A stretch of DNA of 64,000 nucleotides from Nymphaea colorata (Eukaryota; Streptophyta; Magnoliopsida; Nymphaeales; Nymphaeaceae). A program made the translations under genes and the position numbers. The stretch is from positions 17,757,655 through 17,821,654 of the forward strand of contig NC_045143.1 of NCBI RefSeq assembly GCF_008831285.2, in the 5' to 3' direction. The notes beneath the pieces are model-generated. The model searched no databases, was not told the origin of the DNA, and worked only from the letters and a program-made list of their open reading frames with translations. This document shows positions 35,512 to 48,302 of this stretch, one piece after another. The number at the start of each line of letters is the position of its first letter. The first letter of the stretch is position 1.

Positions 35512-36336
35512 TTAGCCAATCTGCATGCACAACCATGTAACCTGCAACTCACGTGGCATCATAAGAAAAGCATTTGCTTTATCAAAATTAGAAAGTAAAT
35601 CGACTGATCTGAAAAACAAATGATTATCTATTTCCCCTTTGGAATGCATATCTCTTAAAATTGCTCCACTCTTCTGCAAAATAGCTGCAGGTTGGGTTTC
35701 CACAAGTTGTCGTATGTATTCACCAACGGTTTCAAAAGTATTATCATTAATAGTTGTGGACGTTCTCACTCTTTTGATTCCCTTCGTGCTGTTAGAGGTT
35801 TCTCCCTGAGTATGAGCATTGCTATCCATTGGTGAAGTAGGTAATTGAAAATCATTTTCATCTTGTTCATCTACATTTATTTGTATATCATCTAGTGGCC
35901 TACTATCTACGCCACTCCTATTGTCACCCAATGCAGTGGAAGATCCCCAAATTTCCATTGCATGCTCATAATACTTTCATGTTGCTGGCAATTTATATTT
36001 TTTTCTATTTGGGTACTTTTGTATATATTCTTTCCACACATTATCATCTGCTTGTATAATTTTTTTATCTGGGTCCCACCCAAATCCTGAAGCAGTAAGC
36101 ATCTCTTTCATCACTTGTAAGTCAGGTTTTGCTTTTTTCAACCTGTTTCGAATTTTCTCTAATGTAAACATTGGTCCAAATGCTTCCATCATTTTTTGTT
36201 CAACCACCTTCATAGTTGTTTCTTTTAGTCCACCTGATGTCTCCATTCCTAGAATCTTAGCTTGCTCTAACATCATGTCAAATAAAAACTGCACTTGCTC
36301 TTCATCCCACTGTAGTTTGTCATGGTGGCTATTCAT
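35512..36336 (-). pseudogene. Harbinger Myb/SANT-like protein gene, one in-frame stop
   Basis: This is the second gene of PIF/Harbinger elements, whose product binds element ends and assists the transposase. Reading starts MNSHHDKLQWDEEQVQFLFD and continues with the Myb/SANT-like domain (LEKIRNRLKKAK, then SGFGWDPDKKIIQADDNVW) up to KKYKLPAT. A single TGA at 35977-35979 follows, and the same frame goes on with KYYEHAMEIWGSSTALG and an acidic and then helical C-terminal part ending at 35512. Apart from that stop it is open over about 275 codons, much better kept than the neighbouring transposase. Stop-codon mutation is the simplest explanation; a short intron over the stop is possible. Confidence 0.75.
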
Positions 36337-37784
36337 CTAAGTTTAACAAATAGAAGTATAAGAGATCAAGCAATTTAGTTACATGAAATAAGTTTAAACA
36401 ATTGACTTGTGCGAATTAACAAATATATAACAATAATATAAAAAACAAAAGTTAAACATAACTCTTCATGTATTCTTAAAAAACATATGTTCTATAAAGA
36501 AAGAGATAGACATCGTATTTAGGTTGTCTTTGTTTTGCATGAGAGAGAGACAGAGAAAGATATTATGCTTCTACAAAGAAAGATATTTGAGCTTAAACAT
36601 GGACAATCCTTGCAACTGGTTTAAGATCCTTTGCTGCACACTACCATTGCTGTATAAGAATGTAGTCCTTTTGTTTAACATGTAAAATATCTGCTAATTG
36701 GGATATATCTCATTCTCTGGCTAACGTAATCTCTGCATAGCATTGTAAAAAAAACAAAAACTGTCTCGTGAAGATCTCTAATTTTAACTGCCAACAGTAA
36801 AAGAAAAATATAATAAAATAAAACATAGAAGAATAATGTGGCATAGATGTGCTGCCCAAGAACCAATTATTTAACCATTAAGCTTATGAAAGACTTCCCA
36901 AACAAAACATGATAAACACGTACACATGAAAGAAGAAAAAATCAGAGCAAAAGGGCACGGCTCCTAGGAATCATCTGGTTTTGCACCAGAGGAGGAATCC
37001 CAAGCTGCTTCTCCTCTCAAGTAACTAGACTGCTTAATGCATATGCCCTTCATCTTAAACGTCAGATATAACAATTCATGTGGAACCCATATTTCTGTGC
37101 ATGAACAATTTATTGCATGGCAGAATGATCCATGACAGACAGTCTCTTGGTGGTTGTCTGTCCTGCTTTAAAGTAGTGGTGAACATGGCAACTCTCTGCT
37201 GGTTGACTCTCCTGCTTTTCAAGTAATGATGAACATGACAACAAATAGGTGGATCATAGTGCAGAGGTTATACATATAAAGTCATCTTATAGGAGGATGA
37301 TATATGATTACTTTTGAAAATATGAACACTAGTCTTCCTCTCTAGCATGTCGACAGACTAACATCTAATTCAATGCTATTAGAATCTAATTTATGAAACT
37401 ATTTCCTGCCTGCAGTCTTGTTCTCTGTCTACCAATCTTAGTGGCTGAGAGTACTCTACTACCCAGATTCCATTCAGTTTTATGGCACTTATAAAATGCT
37501 TATTTTTTATATTTGGGATATTATGTTAGGTGCGTAAGTATTTGTAGTTTCAAACTTAAAAACTCTCTTTTAACAGGAATAAAAGACCAAGCCTTTTCGT
37601 TGTGTATCAGTTTTCTATGTAAGAAGGGAATTCCAACAGTACCACTCAAAGCCAAGTTTCTATGTTCTGTCTTGTGAAGGAGACATTTATTTTCCCTTTT
37701 AAAATGAAATGACAGAGAAAGAGGATGGTGACAATATAATGGCCTGGTCTGCACACTTGACGCATAACAACATGCTGCAATGTT
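36337..37784. other. Harbinger internal region, no gene seen
   Basis: It is AT-rich, with no recognisable coding sequence on either strand. It probably includes leader and intron sequence of the minus-strand genes. Confidence 0.5.
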
Positions 37785-37975
37785 GCATTCCCTGACGGTT
37801 GCGACTGTCAGGATGTAAATTTATCTTTCCTGACGGCTAAACTAGGCGGGCAATGAAAGAAGTTCCTGATGGTTCAAACCGTAGGGATTGCATAACTGTT
37901 ACTCACAGTTTGAATAGTCAGGAAATGATTTACAATATTCTGACGGCAATAAATGTTGGGAATATGAATATATAT
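37785..37975. repeat. CCTGACGG repeats in both orientations (CACTA-like)
   Basis: CCTGACGG, CCTGATGG and the reverse forms GTCAGGA and GTCAGGAAA alternate about every 20-40 bases. This is typical of the subterminal region of En/Spm (CACTA) elements and unlike the GTCC repeats of the host Harbinger. No CACTA terminus was found, so it may be a nested fragment. Confidence 0.4.
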
Positions 37976-39250
37976 ATACTTTCATTTGGAAGATAATGTA
38001 AACAATTAAGGTTATATATTACAACAAGTATTTTATATACATCAAATTGGTAAAAATGACATTCGATAAACAAGGCCTCTTCAGCTAGAGTGTACACATC
38101 GTCTCAGCCTCTGCAACAAAAACAGAGACAACCGACTAGTATTACAGCAACATCCCACTTGTCGAAGTTGAGTAAAATGGATCATGTTCAAAACAGAAGT
38201 AGCCAACCAGTAAAATGGATCTCAAAGTGTTGACATGATTACAAGAGAGTTATTGCATGAAGGTGGACACTTCCTGTATCTACAATGTTTCCGCGAACAG
38301 GATGCAATCAATATGCACATACATGCATCTAAGTTCTAACCATTTCTGCGTCTCAGCTTGAGAATCTGAGATATCAAAACGTTAATATAACATATGTCAT
38401 GCTAAGACCTTTGCTTCACAAACGCCTACAATGGAGAAGCAGCCTTCAGACAGGGACATACCTGTGGAACAGGCATATTGCTCCTCAGGCACAAACAACT
38501 TTTAGACGAGCAGCGAGTGAAGAGGAGGCCGGACTGCACCTCGTTTTTCAGGTCCACAGCCAAAATAAGATCAATTTCTGCACTGTACAAGGAAAAAATG
38601 CAAAACCCCAAATATTCAACGTAGTCACCTGTGCCGATTCCTCAGGTGGAGCAGAGTAGGTGTGGTGACGGTTCCTCAGGTGGAGCAGAGGAGGCGTGGC
38701 GACGGTTCCTCAGCTGGAGCAGAGGACTCTGCGACGTCGAGTAGAGGAGGACGATTGCTAAGGCGGAGCAGATGAGTCTGCGACGCCGAGAAAAGGAGGC
38801 CGCTGAGAATTGCTCTACTCTTTCTGAAGATCAAAGATTCGTCTGATTAGGGCACCCAAATCCGTCGGAGAGGGGAAGGGCGATGGGCAGGTAGGGGAAG
38901 CGAAGATTAACAAAAACAAAAAAAGAAGGAAACACTCACCTATAGGAGAGGAAAACGACGGGGACAGGTGCAGAGATGGAGGAGAAATCAGTGGCGGAGA
39001 TGGAGGAGGAGAGAAAGGCAATGGGAGGAGAGAAAGACAACGGGTCGAGGGCTGGGGGTCGGGGGCTCGAGGTTGGGGGTGGGAGGAGATGTCCTGTCTG
39101 TTCCGAGAGTTAGCTCGGAACAGCGTGGAACAGAAATTCAATTTATAACTTTGTCCAACCGTCCATCGTGTCCAGCCTGTTCTCTGTCCAGCGTTTGATG
39201 AAAAAATCAAATCAACAGGACAGGCGTGTCCTGTGGCCATCAAACGACCT
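37976..39250 (-). other. Right part of the Harbinger element, no gene seen
   Basis: Around 38630-38800, ggtggagcagag motifs repeat. 38950-39080 is purine-rich (pyrimidine-rich on the minus strand), like a transcribed leader of the minus-strand genes. It ends in GTCC-type subterminal repeats and the terminal inverted repeat. Confidence 0.5.
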
Positions 39251-40002
39251 CTAATTGGACATGTTTGCTGTCTGCAGGATGTGTTTTTTTGCAGGAATTC
39301 ACACGGCATCAATTCCGTTGCAATTTGGCTTGATGGAGCTTGTACGTCACCCTTTAGTGTTATTAAAAGCCCAAGCAGAGATGGATTCTGTTGTTGGCAA
39401 GAAGAGGCTGGTGGAAGAAAGAGACTTGGCCAACCTTCCTTACCTTGAGGCCATTGTGAAGGAGACACTGAGGCTGCACCCGCCAGTGCCAATGGTGCCC
39501 AGAGCAAGCACTGAGGATTGCAGAGTTGGGGAATATGACATCCCAGCCAACACTTGGGTCTTTGTAAATGTGTGGGCGATGGGGAAGGACCCTTGCCTTT
39601 GGGACAGACCGTCCGAATTTCGACCGGAGAGATTCCTTGGCAGTCCTGTAAACGTCAAGGGAGACTACTTTGAGTTGCTCCCTTTTGGTAGCGGCCTGAG
39701 AATGTGCCCGGGCTCTGCCCATGCTCTGCTTGTGTTTCGCACTGTGCTCGCATGCTTGATACAATGCTTCGACTGGGAGGTTGATGGTGGCCCGCCCTAA
39801 AAGACTGGACATGGAGGAAAGATCCGGTGGCATGACAGTTTCGATGGCGAACAAGTTGATTTGACGTCCCATCCCTCGTTTTGATGCCCTAATCGTTGAA
39901 TATAAATCAGCAAATGAGTCTCTAAACTACAGGTAGATGCTGTTGACAGATTGATGCTTAGTCTTCACATTTCAACCAAGGACGAAGATCTACCACGATC
40001 GA

Positions 40003-43000
40003 TTATTTTAAGGTTGGGACATGTCCAACCCCCTAAACATGCTTGATATACATGTTAATTTGCATTGAGCATGTGTTTTCGATTTTTCAAATTGCAAATT
40101 CATCTTTCATCTTTTTCCAAACATTCATTTCTTTCACCCTTCCTTTGGCCTACTTATATTTTCAATACACCCTTGAATGACTTGCTAGATGAAATCTTAC
40201 TTCTATTAACTTTCAACAAATGTTTCTTTTCCGTTGCCTCATAGACGTATATTATGGTAGAAATGATTTATTTCTTTCTTAGGCGTATAGAACTTATGTA
40301 ACTATGTATGCATGATCACTTATGAAATTCACGAATACTCACAAACACATCTCTAAGAAGCTTAATTACAGCAAGATTAATTCCTAATGAGATGATAATC
40401 AAATTAAGATAAAATTTTAAAACTTACTTAAAATTCAAGAAAAACAACCCTACAAATTCTAATATTTTATTGTTTCAAATATCAAATCTCATTTTTCAAT
40501 ATATTACTTTGATTTTCAATTTTTTTTTGTATCAGGAGAACCGACTGAGAAAAGTAGTGGTCATTACATCTTTTTTTCTTTGGTTTGTCCTTTTGGCCTT
40601 GCAAAGGGTTTTATGTTACCTTTTCTCTTTGTTGGAATATGCAGCGAAGACCACGGTCGTTTTTCGGCAAGGTACTACACCTAGCAGTCCTTCTAGGCTG
40701 AAATCCAACAGCATATTGCTCTAGATGGTACTGCAACAAATATTTGAAGCAGCCAGCTTGTTTTTGTGTCGATGATAAATAGCTCTGATGTGAAAAATGT
40801 ATTGCAAAATTTTGTATCCCATCGATGATACAAGTGACTATTTTGTTTTGCACTGACGATAGTAGCACACTTTTGTTCAGCATTGGAGCTTCAAAAGCTC
40901 CAACAAGCCCTATCACGTCAGTAATAGTGTGAAGGACACTATTATTTGTGTCTTTGCTTAACAAAAACAACAACGGTTGTGTAATATCGCTACTTCAATT
41001 TTGGTGAATTGTCTAGTATCGGTGAAATGTATTACTCTGTGTGTGTGTGTATATATGTATAGAGAGAGAGAGAGTAACATAAACACAATTGATTTTTATT
41101 ATAAATATAAGATAGTTTACTAAAAGAAAAATTGCAACTTATTATATGATAGCTATATTATTAAAAAAGCCTAATTAGCAGTTGCATTGTGGAGAATCGT
41201 CTTAATTAAGTTGTGAAAATGCAAAACTAGCAGCTGCTGCATCTCATAACTTCTCAATGACAATAACCCTGGAATCCCAATGAGCACTGTAGTGACAACA
41301 ACCTCCGTCGTGAAAGTTTTTTCATTATCAACAGCAACTGCAACTCCATGATAATTCCAAGAGATTTGGGTAAACCTATGATAAGCATAAGAGCCACATT
41401 CTAAACCATATATAATATGAAATGATTGCATGAAACGAAGAATCCAGAAGAAATTTGAATTGAGAAACAGATATAATATAGGCAGCATCCATCCCCATTT
41501 GGGCAGTTACCAAGGCTACTTTGGTGGTTCTAGGTGCTAGGCTTCAATGACAAGGTCATCCTATAAAACTTTGTCATATGAAATCAATTCAAAGTACAAA
41601 CTTAAGTATGTTTTTGTTATAGCACCAATATGTTGATCCACCATAATATCTTTTGCACAAAAGTTGTTTGGGTTACTGAAATATTAGAACTCTTATTGAG
41701 CAGCCCACTTAATTTAGTTGGACGACCTATAACTTTTTCAGATCGAAATTAGCATAAATATAAATTTGATTTTACTCAACTATTATTGAGCTGCATATCA
41801 TATGAGCCATCGAATCATATTTGGGATCTAAGACACCTTGTACCTTGACCCACATGCCCTTGAATCTCTTAACAAAATGAAAATGCCAGTCTTTGGTGCT
41901 TGTAGAAGTCGCTATCAAGATATTCTCTCAAACTAATGGGACAACTGGTATTAGCAACAGGGTTAATGTATCTATTGAATGTAGTTATGACTAGTGCAGG
42001 TCTCTATTGGCACAACTCGGTAAGTGCTCAGTGTCTACCTAGCCTTGTTTCTCAGAGAAAAAAAAGGAAGGGCACTTCTTGAGTCCTTGACTGCCCCAAT
42101 CCTGGCACTTCACCAAATTAGAGAACAAATTCACTACCATGATGGTTAGCACAACTAAGTATCTAAATATTGCAATGGCAGCTTGTAAATGCATAAATAT
42201 GCACAAATGAAATTCAGGTGACACAAACAATGCAGATTCATCTTTATTATGCCAAGGACATCATCAGTGTGACAACAACAAACATTGCATACGTACGTAA
42301 TACTGTTGGTGCTATACTAACTGTCTAGTTATGTCATGCTATAATATACAACAAGTCAGCATATTCATACCCCAACAGCATATTGCTCCACAAAACCTTC
42401 TATTGCAATAATGATAGGAGAAACCTGCTCTTGGGCAACTGCTGTTCTTGCTATTACCAGCATCACTAAAATTATCTGTCAGCACCAAAAACAAAGGTTA
42501 ATGTAGTTAAAGATTGATCTAGTGCACAATTTTAGTTTGTGATTGAGGGCTATCAACTTTGTTCTACAAGGGGTGTCACATTCCTCTAGTTACCTCCAAC
42601 AAACATAAGAAGAAACAACACTTATGATGAACAACACAAGCTAGAACCAATGAGAAGCCAAAAGTAGTGATCTTTAATTAAAAAAAAAAAAAACAATGCC
42701 AACTTTATAATACAAAACTGAATTTGAATGACTTATGATCATGTGATCTAAATTACAAAGCAAAAGATAAACTTACACTCAAGTTAATATGAGCAGAAAA
42801 GTTAATTTTGAGGTTGAATGTCCCCATAGGGTCTTCCTCCAAAAGCTTTTGAGGTAAAATGATGTAAAAGAAAAAACCATGTAAAAAAAGAAAAAGAATG
42901 CTCTCTTGGCTAATTGAAGGATATTGGTAGAAAGAGGTAGGAAAAAAAGTGATCATGCACAAATGAATAAGACAATACTAAATTGCTATACAAGAAAGAA

Positions 43001-43250
43001 AACAATCAGTTGTTTATGTACCAACAAATTAACTATGTAAGGTCAAACCAAAACGTATGACATAAAGTTTGAAATAAAAAAAAGAAGTGTTGTTCCACTA
43101 TGTCCTATGCTTCCACAATCACCTCCTTTCTCGTTATTTGATACATATCATGGGACCTACATATAACATCAAAATCATTAATCTAACAAGTTTGGTACCC
43201 TAAAATTACGTTGTAAAATGATATTAAAAGTTTAAAAACAATTATTACCA
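40003..43250. other. Spacer, probably decayed transposon DNA
   Basis: P450 homology ends at 40002. There are no recognisable genes. A GT/TA/GA microsatellite is at about 41037-41074. Several open frames (40611-40973 and 41171-41488, minus strand) match nothing I know. Part of it may belong to the En/Spm-like relic that follows. Confidence 0.45.
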
Positions 43251-43960
43251 GTTGGCTTCCGGTACAAATACCAAAGTAGGTTGCAATACGTTCATCTAAT
43301 TCGGTTCACTTAGCAATGTGTTCCTCCAGTTGAGCAACCTCTGCTTCTAAGTTAACCACTTTGACTTCCAATGCAGTATTTTATGCTATGAGTTCATCAT
43401 AACTAGGTATTTTCCCACTAAATACGATAGAAGCTTTGACACCAATACCAAAGGTACAAATAAGTTCATTCTTATTAGCATCAATAACTTGAAAGTGGAA
43501 GTCATTGCATGCTGCATGGTCCACATGCCCCTTGGAGAGCTAAGCTAATATATTGGTTATTTTGTCCTATAAATAGTGACAATCTCTACGAATAGTAAAT
43601 ACAATAAAAAAATACCCATATAAATGTTACTTTGATGCAAACATTTTTCTTATTTATCTAAATTTTTAATGAATAAGCCTTACAATCATTACTGATGTTT
43701 CTATACTATGGTAGTAGACATGCTTGGAGGTCCTAATCTTCAGCCAAAATCCAGCACGAGATGGGTTTGTTTCACCGGCTACTTCTTGAAGGTCCATAAG
43801 GGCTTTCAAACACGAAAGAAAACCACATGTACAAATCTGAAGGTATAATGTGCGACAAAAGAGTTACCTGTTCATCACTTACACAAGCAATGCTTTTTGT
43901 GCCCATGGCATGCAAATATTTGATATTTGGTTGATTATCAGAGTTTTGTGCAATGTGGGA
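43250..43960 (-). pseudogene. En/Spm-like plant transposase remnant (Transposase_24 type)
   Basis: Minus-strand reading gives YLHAMGTKSIACVSDEQ, then LQEVAGETNPSRAGFWLKIRT, then HVDHAACNDFHFQVIDANKN and a helical ALEVKVVNLEAEVAQLEEHI segment. The order (GSKSFA-like block, GEPPSRAELF-like block, C-terminal coiled coil) fits the plant Ptta/En/Spm transposase family. It has stops and intron-like gaps. No CACTA ends were located. Confidence 0.5.
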
Positions 43961-43982
43961 AATCCCCGTGGTATGTTTGAGC

Positions 43983-46900
43983 AATATGTGTAGACCACCA
44001 TCAACTGATCTTTGGGTTCAAAATCAAAGACTTGAAGAGGACAAAGTCTTTAAACTTCTAGCTGGTCTAAGCCATGACTATGAATATCTTCGAAACAAAA
44101 TTCTCAAGACTGTTTCTCTCCCATCGTTTAACATTGTTTATAGTATGATTCAACAGGATGAAGCCCGTCGAAAAGTTATGAACTCATCTTCCTCTGTGGA
44201 AATCTCAACACCTGCCGAGTAGCCGAATAAAGTTGTGTTTCATGTCAAAGCACCTTACTCTCAAGCGCACAGTAATTTTTCTACATCTCAAGATAAGTCA
44301 AAGGCTAGATCTCATTTCAAGTTTACTTATTTTCAAAAACATGGCCACACTCATGACCGCTGCTGGGATCTTGTTGGCAAACTACAATGCAACAAAGGCT
44401 CAAATCAAGAGACCACCAAAAGAGACTCAGCAAATACAGCCTCTTGTATCACTAGAGATGAGAGGATGAAGTTGTTCAATCAAATGGCTAAAACGAACTT
44501 GGTAACGTCTCAACCGATCACTGAACCATCTCAGCAACATGTTGATTCGGGTACGCCTTTTGTCTACATTCTTAACAGTCAAATTCATGATTGGATGGTT
44601 GATTCTGAAGCCACTAACCACATGACCCTTCAACCGTTTTTATCAACTATTATTGACAAAATCAAACCTATTTTCAAAGCTAATGGCTCAATCATGTGGG
44701 TTACCGGCACAAGTCACATGAAATTTTTAGATCACAAGGAGAAGTCACATGTGCTTCATGCTCCTAAAATTTCCACAAATATTTTGTCCAGCAGTAATAT
44801 CACACAAACACATAACTGCATAGTTATTTTTTCATCTAAAGATGTTACTTTTTAGGATGCAATGTCGAAGAAGGAGATTCATGAAGGCATTCAATGAGAT
44901 TGACTATATTTTCTAGATTTTAACAGTTTTGCTTTCTTTAGTTGTTCTTCTTCACATGGATTGTTTATGGCACTCTTGCTTTAGGACATTATTCTCAAAA
45001 TGTTGTTAGAATGTTATTTCTTAAACTTTCTTATTCTACTTATTCATGTGGTGCTTGTGAATTTGCAAAATCTACTCAATTACCATTCAATAATGGTGCC
45101 CATCGGAGTGACGTCATGTCTGATCTTGTTCACTCAGATGTGTAAAGACCAGCTCCTTTTGAGTCCATTAGTGGTTTTTGATATTATGTTACATTTATTG
45201 AAGATAAATCTCGTGTCACTTAGGTACATTTCTTGAAATGTAAAAGTGAGGTTGCAGATGTTTTCCAAATTTTTTATCGTATGATTCTCATGCAATTTGA
45301 TGTGAAAATTGAACATATTGGTTCTGACAATGATGATGAGTATACTAATGAGGTGTTGCATGAATTTCTAATGGTTAAAGACATAATACCTCAAACTACT
45401 TGTGTGGGCACACCTCAACAAAATGGTGTTGTTGAACGCAAAAGCTGCAACTTGCTAAATGTGGTGTGTGCTTTAATGTTTCAAATGAATGCTCCGCAAG
45501 AGTGTTGGTCAGATGCTATCTCCATGGCTTATTACATCATCAATCGGTTACCTAGCAAAAAACCTTGGCAAATTGCTTCCATGAATTTTTGACTCAGCGT
45601 TCTGCTTCTATTAATCATTTTAAAGTTTTTGGATGCAAATGCTTTCTCCACCTTCAGGAGTAGTTTCGGCATAATCTTCAAAAACATGTGATTATGTACA
45701 TCTATAACTCTGTTTCCAAAAAGGGCTTCAAGTGCTATGATCCAGTTTCCAAATGTCCTTATATTTCCAGAGATGTTTGATTTTGTGAAGGTGAACCTTT
45801 TTTCTCGAAGCGTACTCATCATGAGGAGGACATAGTGATTTCATCCACGATGATCCAAATAAACTCTCCAAGAGGATTATTCTACCATGTTTGATGGTTT
45901 TCAATCAACCACTAATATTGGTGGCATTCAATCCACCCAATCCATGCCTGTGTTTGAGAACCCTCGTAGCAGTTCTCCAACAAGTGAACCTGACTGCTCA
46001 TCTCATCATCTCAATACACAAGTCAAGCAACCTTCTCACCACCAAGGTACTCAAATAGGTCATCAAGTAGAGTCTTTGACTCAAGATCAAACCCATAACA
46101 TACATGAAGTTAGGAGATCCACTCGTATTCCTCATCTACCGAACCGGTTTAGAGATTTCTACCATTTTTGTTCCAACTTAGTCCAGTCCAATACTAAACA
46201 CTTTGTTGAAAAACAAGTAGATTTTAGCAATTAGTTAACCAAATATTAAAACTACTTATTCAATACCTATAGTCACTAGGAACCAACAACATTTCAAGAA
46301 GCTAGTATGTATTTTCAGTGGAGAAAAGCCATGAATGAAGAACTGAATGCCCTAGAAAATAAATCGGACCTAGACAATGGTTCCCCTCCCAGCAGGAAAG
46401 CAGCCAGTGAGATGTCGGCAGATATATGAATAAAGTACAATACTGATGGATCTATTGACAGATATAAAGCCAATCTAGTCACAAAAGGGTGCACTAAACA
46501 TGAAGGTATTGACTTTACCGAGACATTCGCTCCAGTGGCCAAAATGAACTCTACTTAGATCTTGCTATCAGTAGCTACAAATAGAAACTGGGATACTTTC
46601 CTTCTAGACGTGAAAAATGCATTCTTAAATGATAAACTTAGAAGAAGTATATGTGGATTCCCCACCAGACATTTACAATCAGAAAGGCTTTGTTTGCAAG
46701 CTGAAAAAATCTATTTATGGCCTCAAACGATCTCCTTAGGCTTTGTTCTCTAAGTTAAGTAGTTTTCTCACCTATATTGGTTTTCAAGCACAGTAGTTTT
46801 GACTATACCATGTTTACTTCTCATACTAGCCAAGGAACCACTATTCTGTTCATATACATAGATGACATCATTATCACTAGGCAACAAAGATCAAATGAAG

Positions 46901-47884
46901 AAAGTTAATCTATTCTCTATGACAAATTTGACATCAAAGACTTGGAAAGCTGTGATATTTTTTGGCAATCGAGGTTGCTCACTCAGAGAAAGGTATATTT
47001 TTATGTCAACAAAAGTTTACATTAGAACTTCTTACGGACATTGTTTTTTTGGGAGCTAAATCGAGTTTGACGCCACAAGAAGTCAACTGCAAGCTGAAAA
47101 AGGGCGATCATGAGACCCTTCAAGATGTTCAAAGTTTTCAACATCTACTTGGAAATTGATCTATTTGATAGTGCCTAGACTAGACATCACTTTCAAAGTC
47201 AACTTGATAAGCTAGTTTATGCAAGACCCTAGATCATCCCATCTAGAAACTGCTCATCATATTTTAAGGTACCTGAAGATGAATTCAGAAAAAAGGCATT
47301 CTAGTGGAAACAAATAACAATTTTGATGTAATTGGATATATAGACGCAGACTGGGTCGGCTACCAAAATGATACACTACTAGGTTTTGTATATTTGTTGG
47401 AGGGAACTTGGTTACATGGAAGAGCAAAAAACAAGTTGTGGTGGCCAATGAATTTGTTACATGGAAGAGCAAACAACGAGCAAGTGAACTCGTTTGGGTA
47501 AAGGCTCTTCTTCAAAATATGAGAGTAAAAATTGAACAACCAATGAATTTCTTGTGTGGCAATATGGCAGCAATTTACATCGGTGCAAACCTTGTCTTTC
47601 AGGAACTAACAAAACATATCTAAGTTGATTGTTAATTTATTCGTGAAAAGATTCAGAATAAAGTCATATGCACTCCTCATGCTCACACCCAAGAACAATT
47701 GGCAGATATATTTACAAAGGCGATGGTGAAGGACCGTCATCAGTGGATTAGTACCAATTTGGGACTGACCGATATCAACTCACCAACTTGAGAGGGAGAC
47801 TGTTTGCAATGGCTACTCCAAACCGTGTATAAAAGGAAAGGGATAAAGGTCTTTCCTATAGTAAGGAAGAAAGGTGGAAGTTTT
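43983..47884 (+). mobile_element. Decayed Ty1/Copia retrotransposon
   Basis: Domains in order: gag (KLLAGLSHDYEYLRNKI), zinc-knuckle-like stretch (FQKHGHTHDRCWDLVG), protease (WMVDSEATNHMT, Glu replacing the Gly of DSGA), pre-integrase (CEFAKSTQLPF, DLVHSDV). Next are integrase (GTPQQNGVVERK), reverse transcriptase (LLDVKNAFLND, FIYIDDIIIT) and RNase H (VTWKSKKQVVVANE, ADIFTKAMVKDRHQW). Many frameshifts and stops are present. The 3' LTR appears to begin at 47801 (tgtttgcaatgg) after a gagagggagac purine tract. It is cut at 47884 by the next element. No 5' LTR was found. Confidence 0.85.
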
Positions 47885-47899
47885 TGTAAAAGTATAGAG

Positions 47900-47933
<34 letters not shown>

Positions 47934-48302
47934 ACAAGCAGTTACGTGGTTCGGTCAAGATCGACCTACGTCCATGACAATGTTCCTCTCCTTTACGATT
48001 CTGGTAAGAATGAATTCTCTCGTGTTACAACATCAGAAATTTTTGAAGAGGAAAGAAAGCTAAATAGGAAGATTCAAGCTGGTCTATCAAGTTCTGATAT
48101 TTTTGGATCTTGATTGAGAAATTGAATTTCTTTCCTTTTGAAACAGATATTGCCATCTTCGAATGTTGGAACATTTATTGCTTTCCTCTTTTGAGTGTCA
48201 ATCACGTTTCTTCCATATTGGGCTTGATCCAAGCAATTTGATTTACATGGCATTATAGGCAAGAGTGATGGGTGAATAGGATCGGCAACCTTATCTTTAA
48301 CA
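47885..48302 (-). repeat. 3' LTR of the nested Copia element
   Basis: It pairs with 52368-52782. Comparing about 370 bases outside the microsatellite by eye, I count roughly 24 substitutions. A (GA)n tract lies at about 47906-47932. A purine-rich tract on the minus strand (gaaggggca) abuts the outer side, as expected for the polypurine tract. Confidence 0.9.

Larger units (their letters stand above)
33665..39251 (-). mobile_element. PIF/Harbinger DNA transposon, both ends present
   Basis: The element is 5587 bp with terminal inverted repeats GAGGTCGTTTGAT / ATCAAACGACCTC, flanked by the 3-base target duplication TAA (33662-33664 and 39252-39254). The intron of copy A shows the empty site, ccttaattggac. 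The TIR type, 3-base TAA duplication and two minus-strand genes (Myb/SANT-like protein and DDE transposase) define the superfamily. The transposase is internally deleted and the Myb-like gene has a stop, so this copy cannot supply its own functions. GTCC-rich subterminal repeats lie at both ends. Confidence 0.95.
30634..39940 (+). pseudogene. P450 copy C, truncated chimeric pseudogene
   Basis: Exon 1 remains to 31534 and exon 2 starts at 39278. A deletion joined spacer DNA to codon 9 of the P450 at a shared gcaa (30680-30683), removing promoter, start codon and first eight codons. An upstream ATG at 30634 is now in frame and would give a new N-terminus, MHFSSLPVRSHRRTKG, ahead of NSSIIV. The open frame stops at 31446 after the 5-base loss shared with copy A. 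Exon 2 has one extra T at its start and a 4-base insertion at about 39791-39797 that creates a stop after DWEVDGG. The intron holds a 5.6-kb Harbinger element. Exon 2 resembles B more than A. Homology to the other copies ends in the 3' flank at 40002. Confidence 0.88.
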
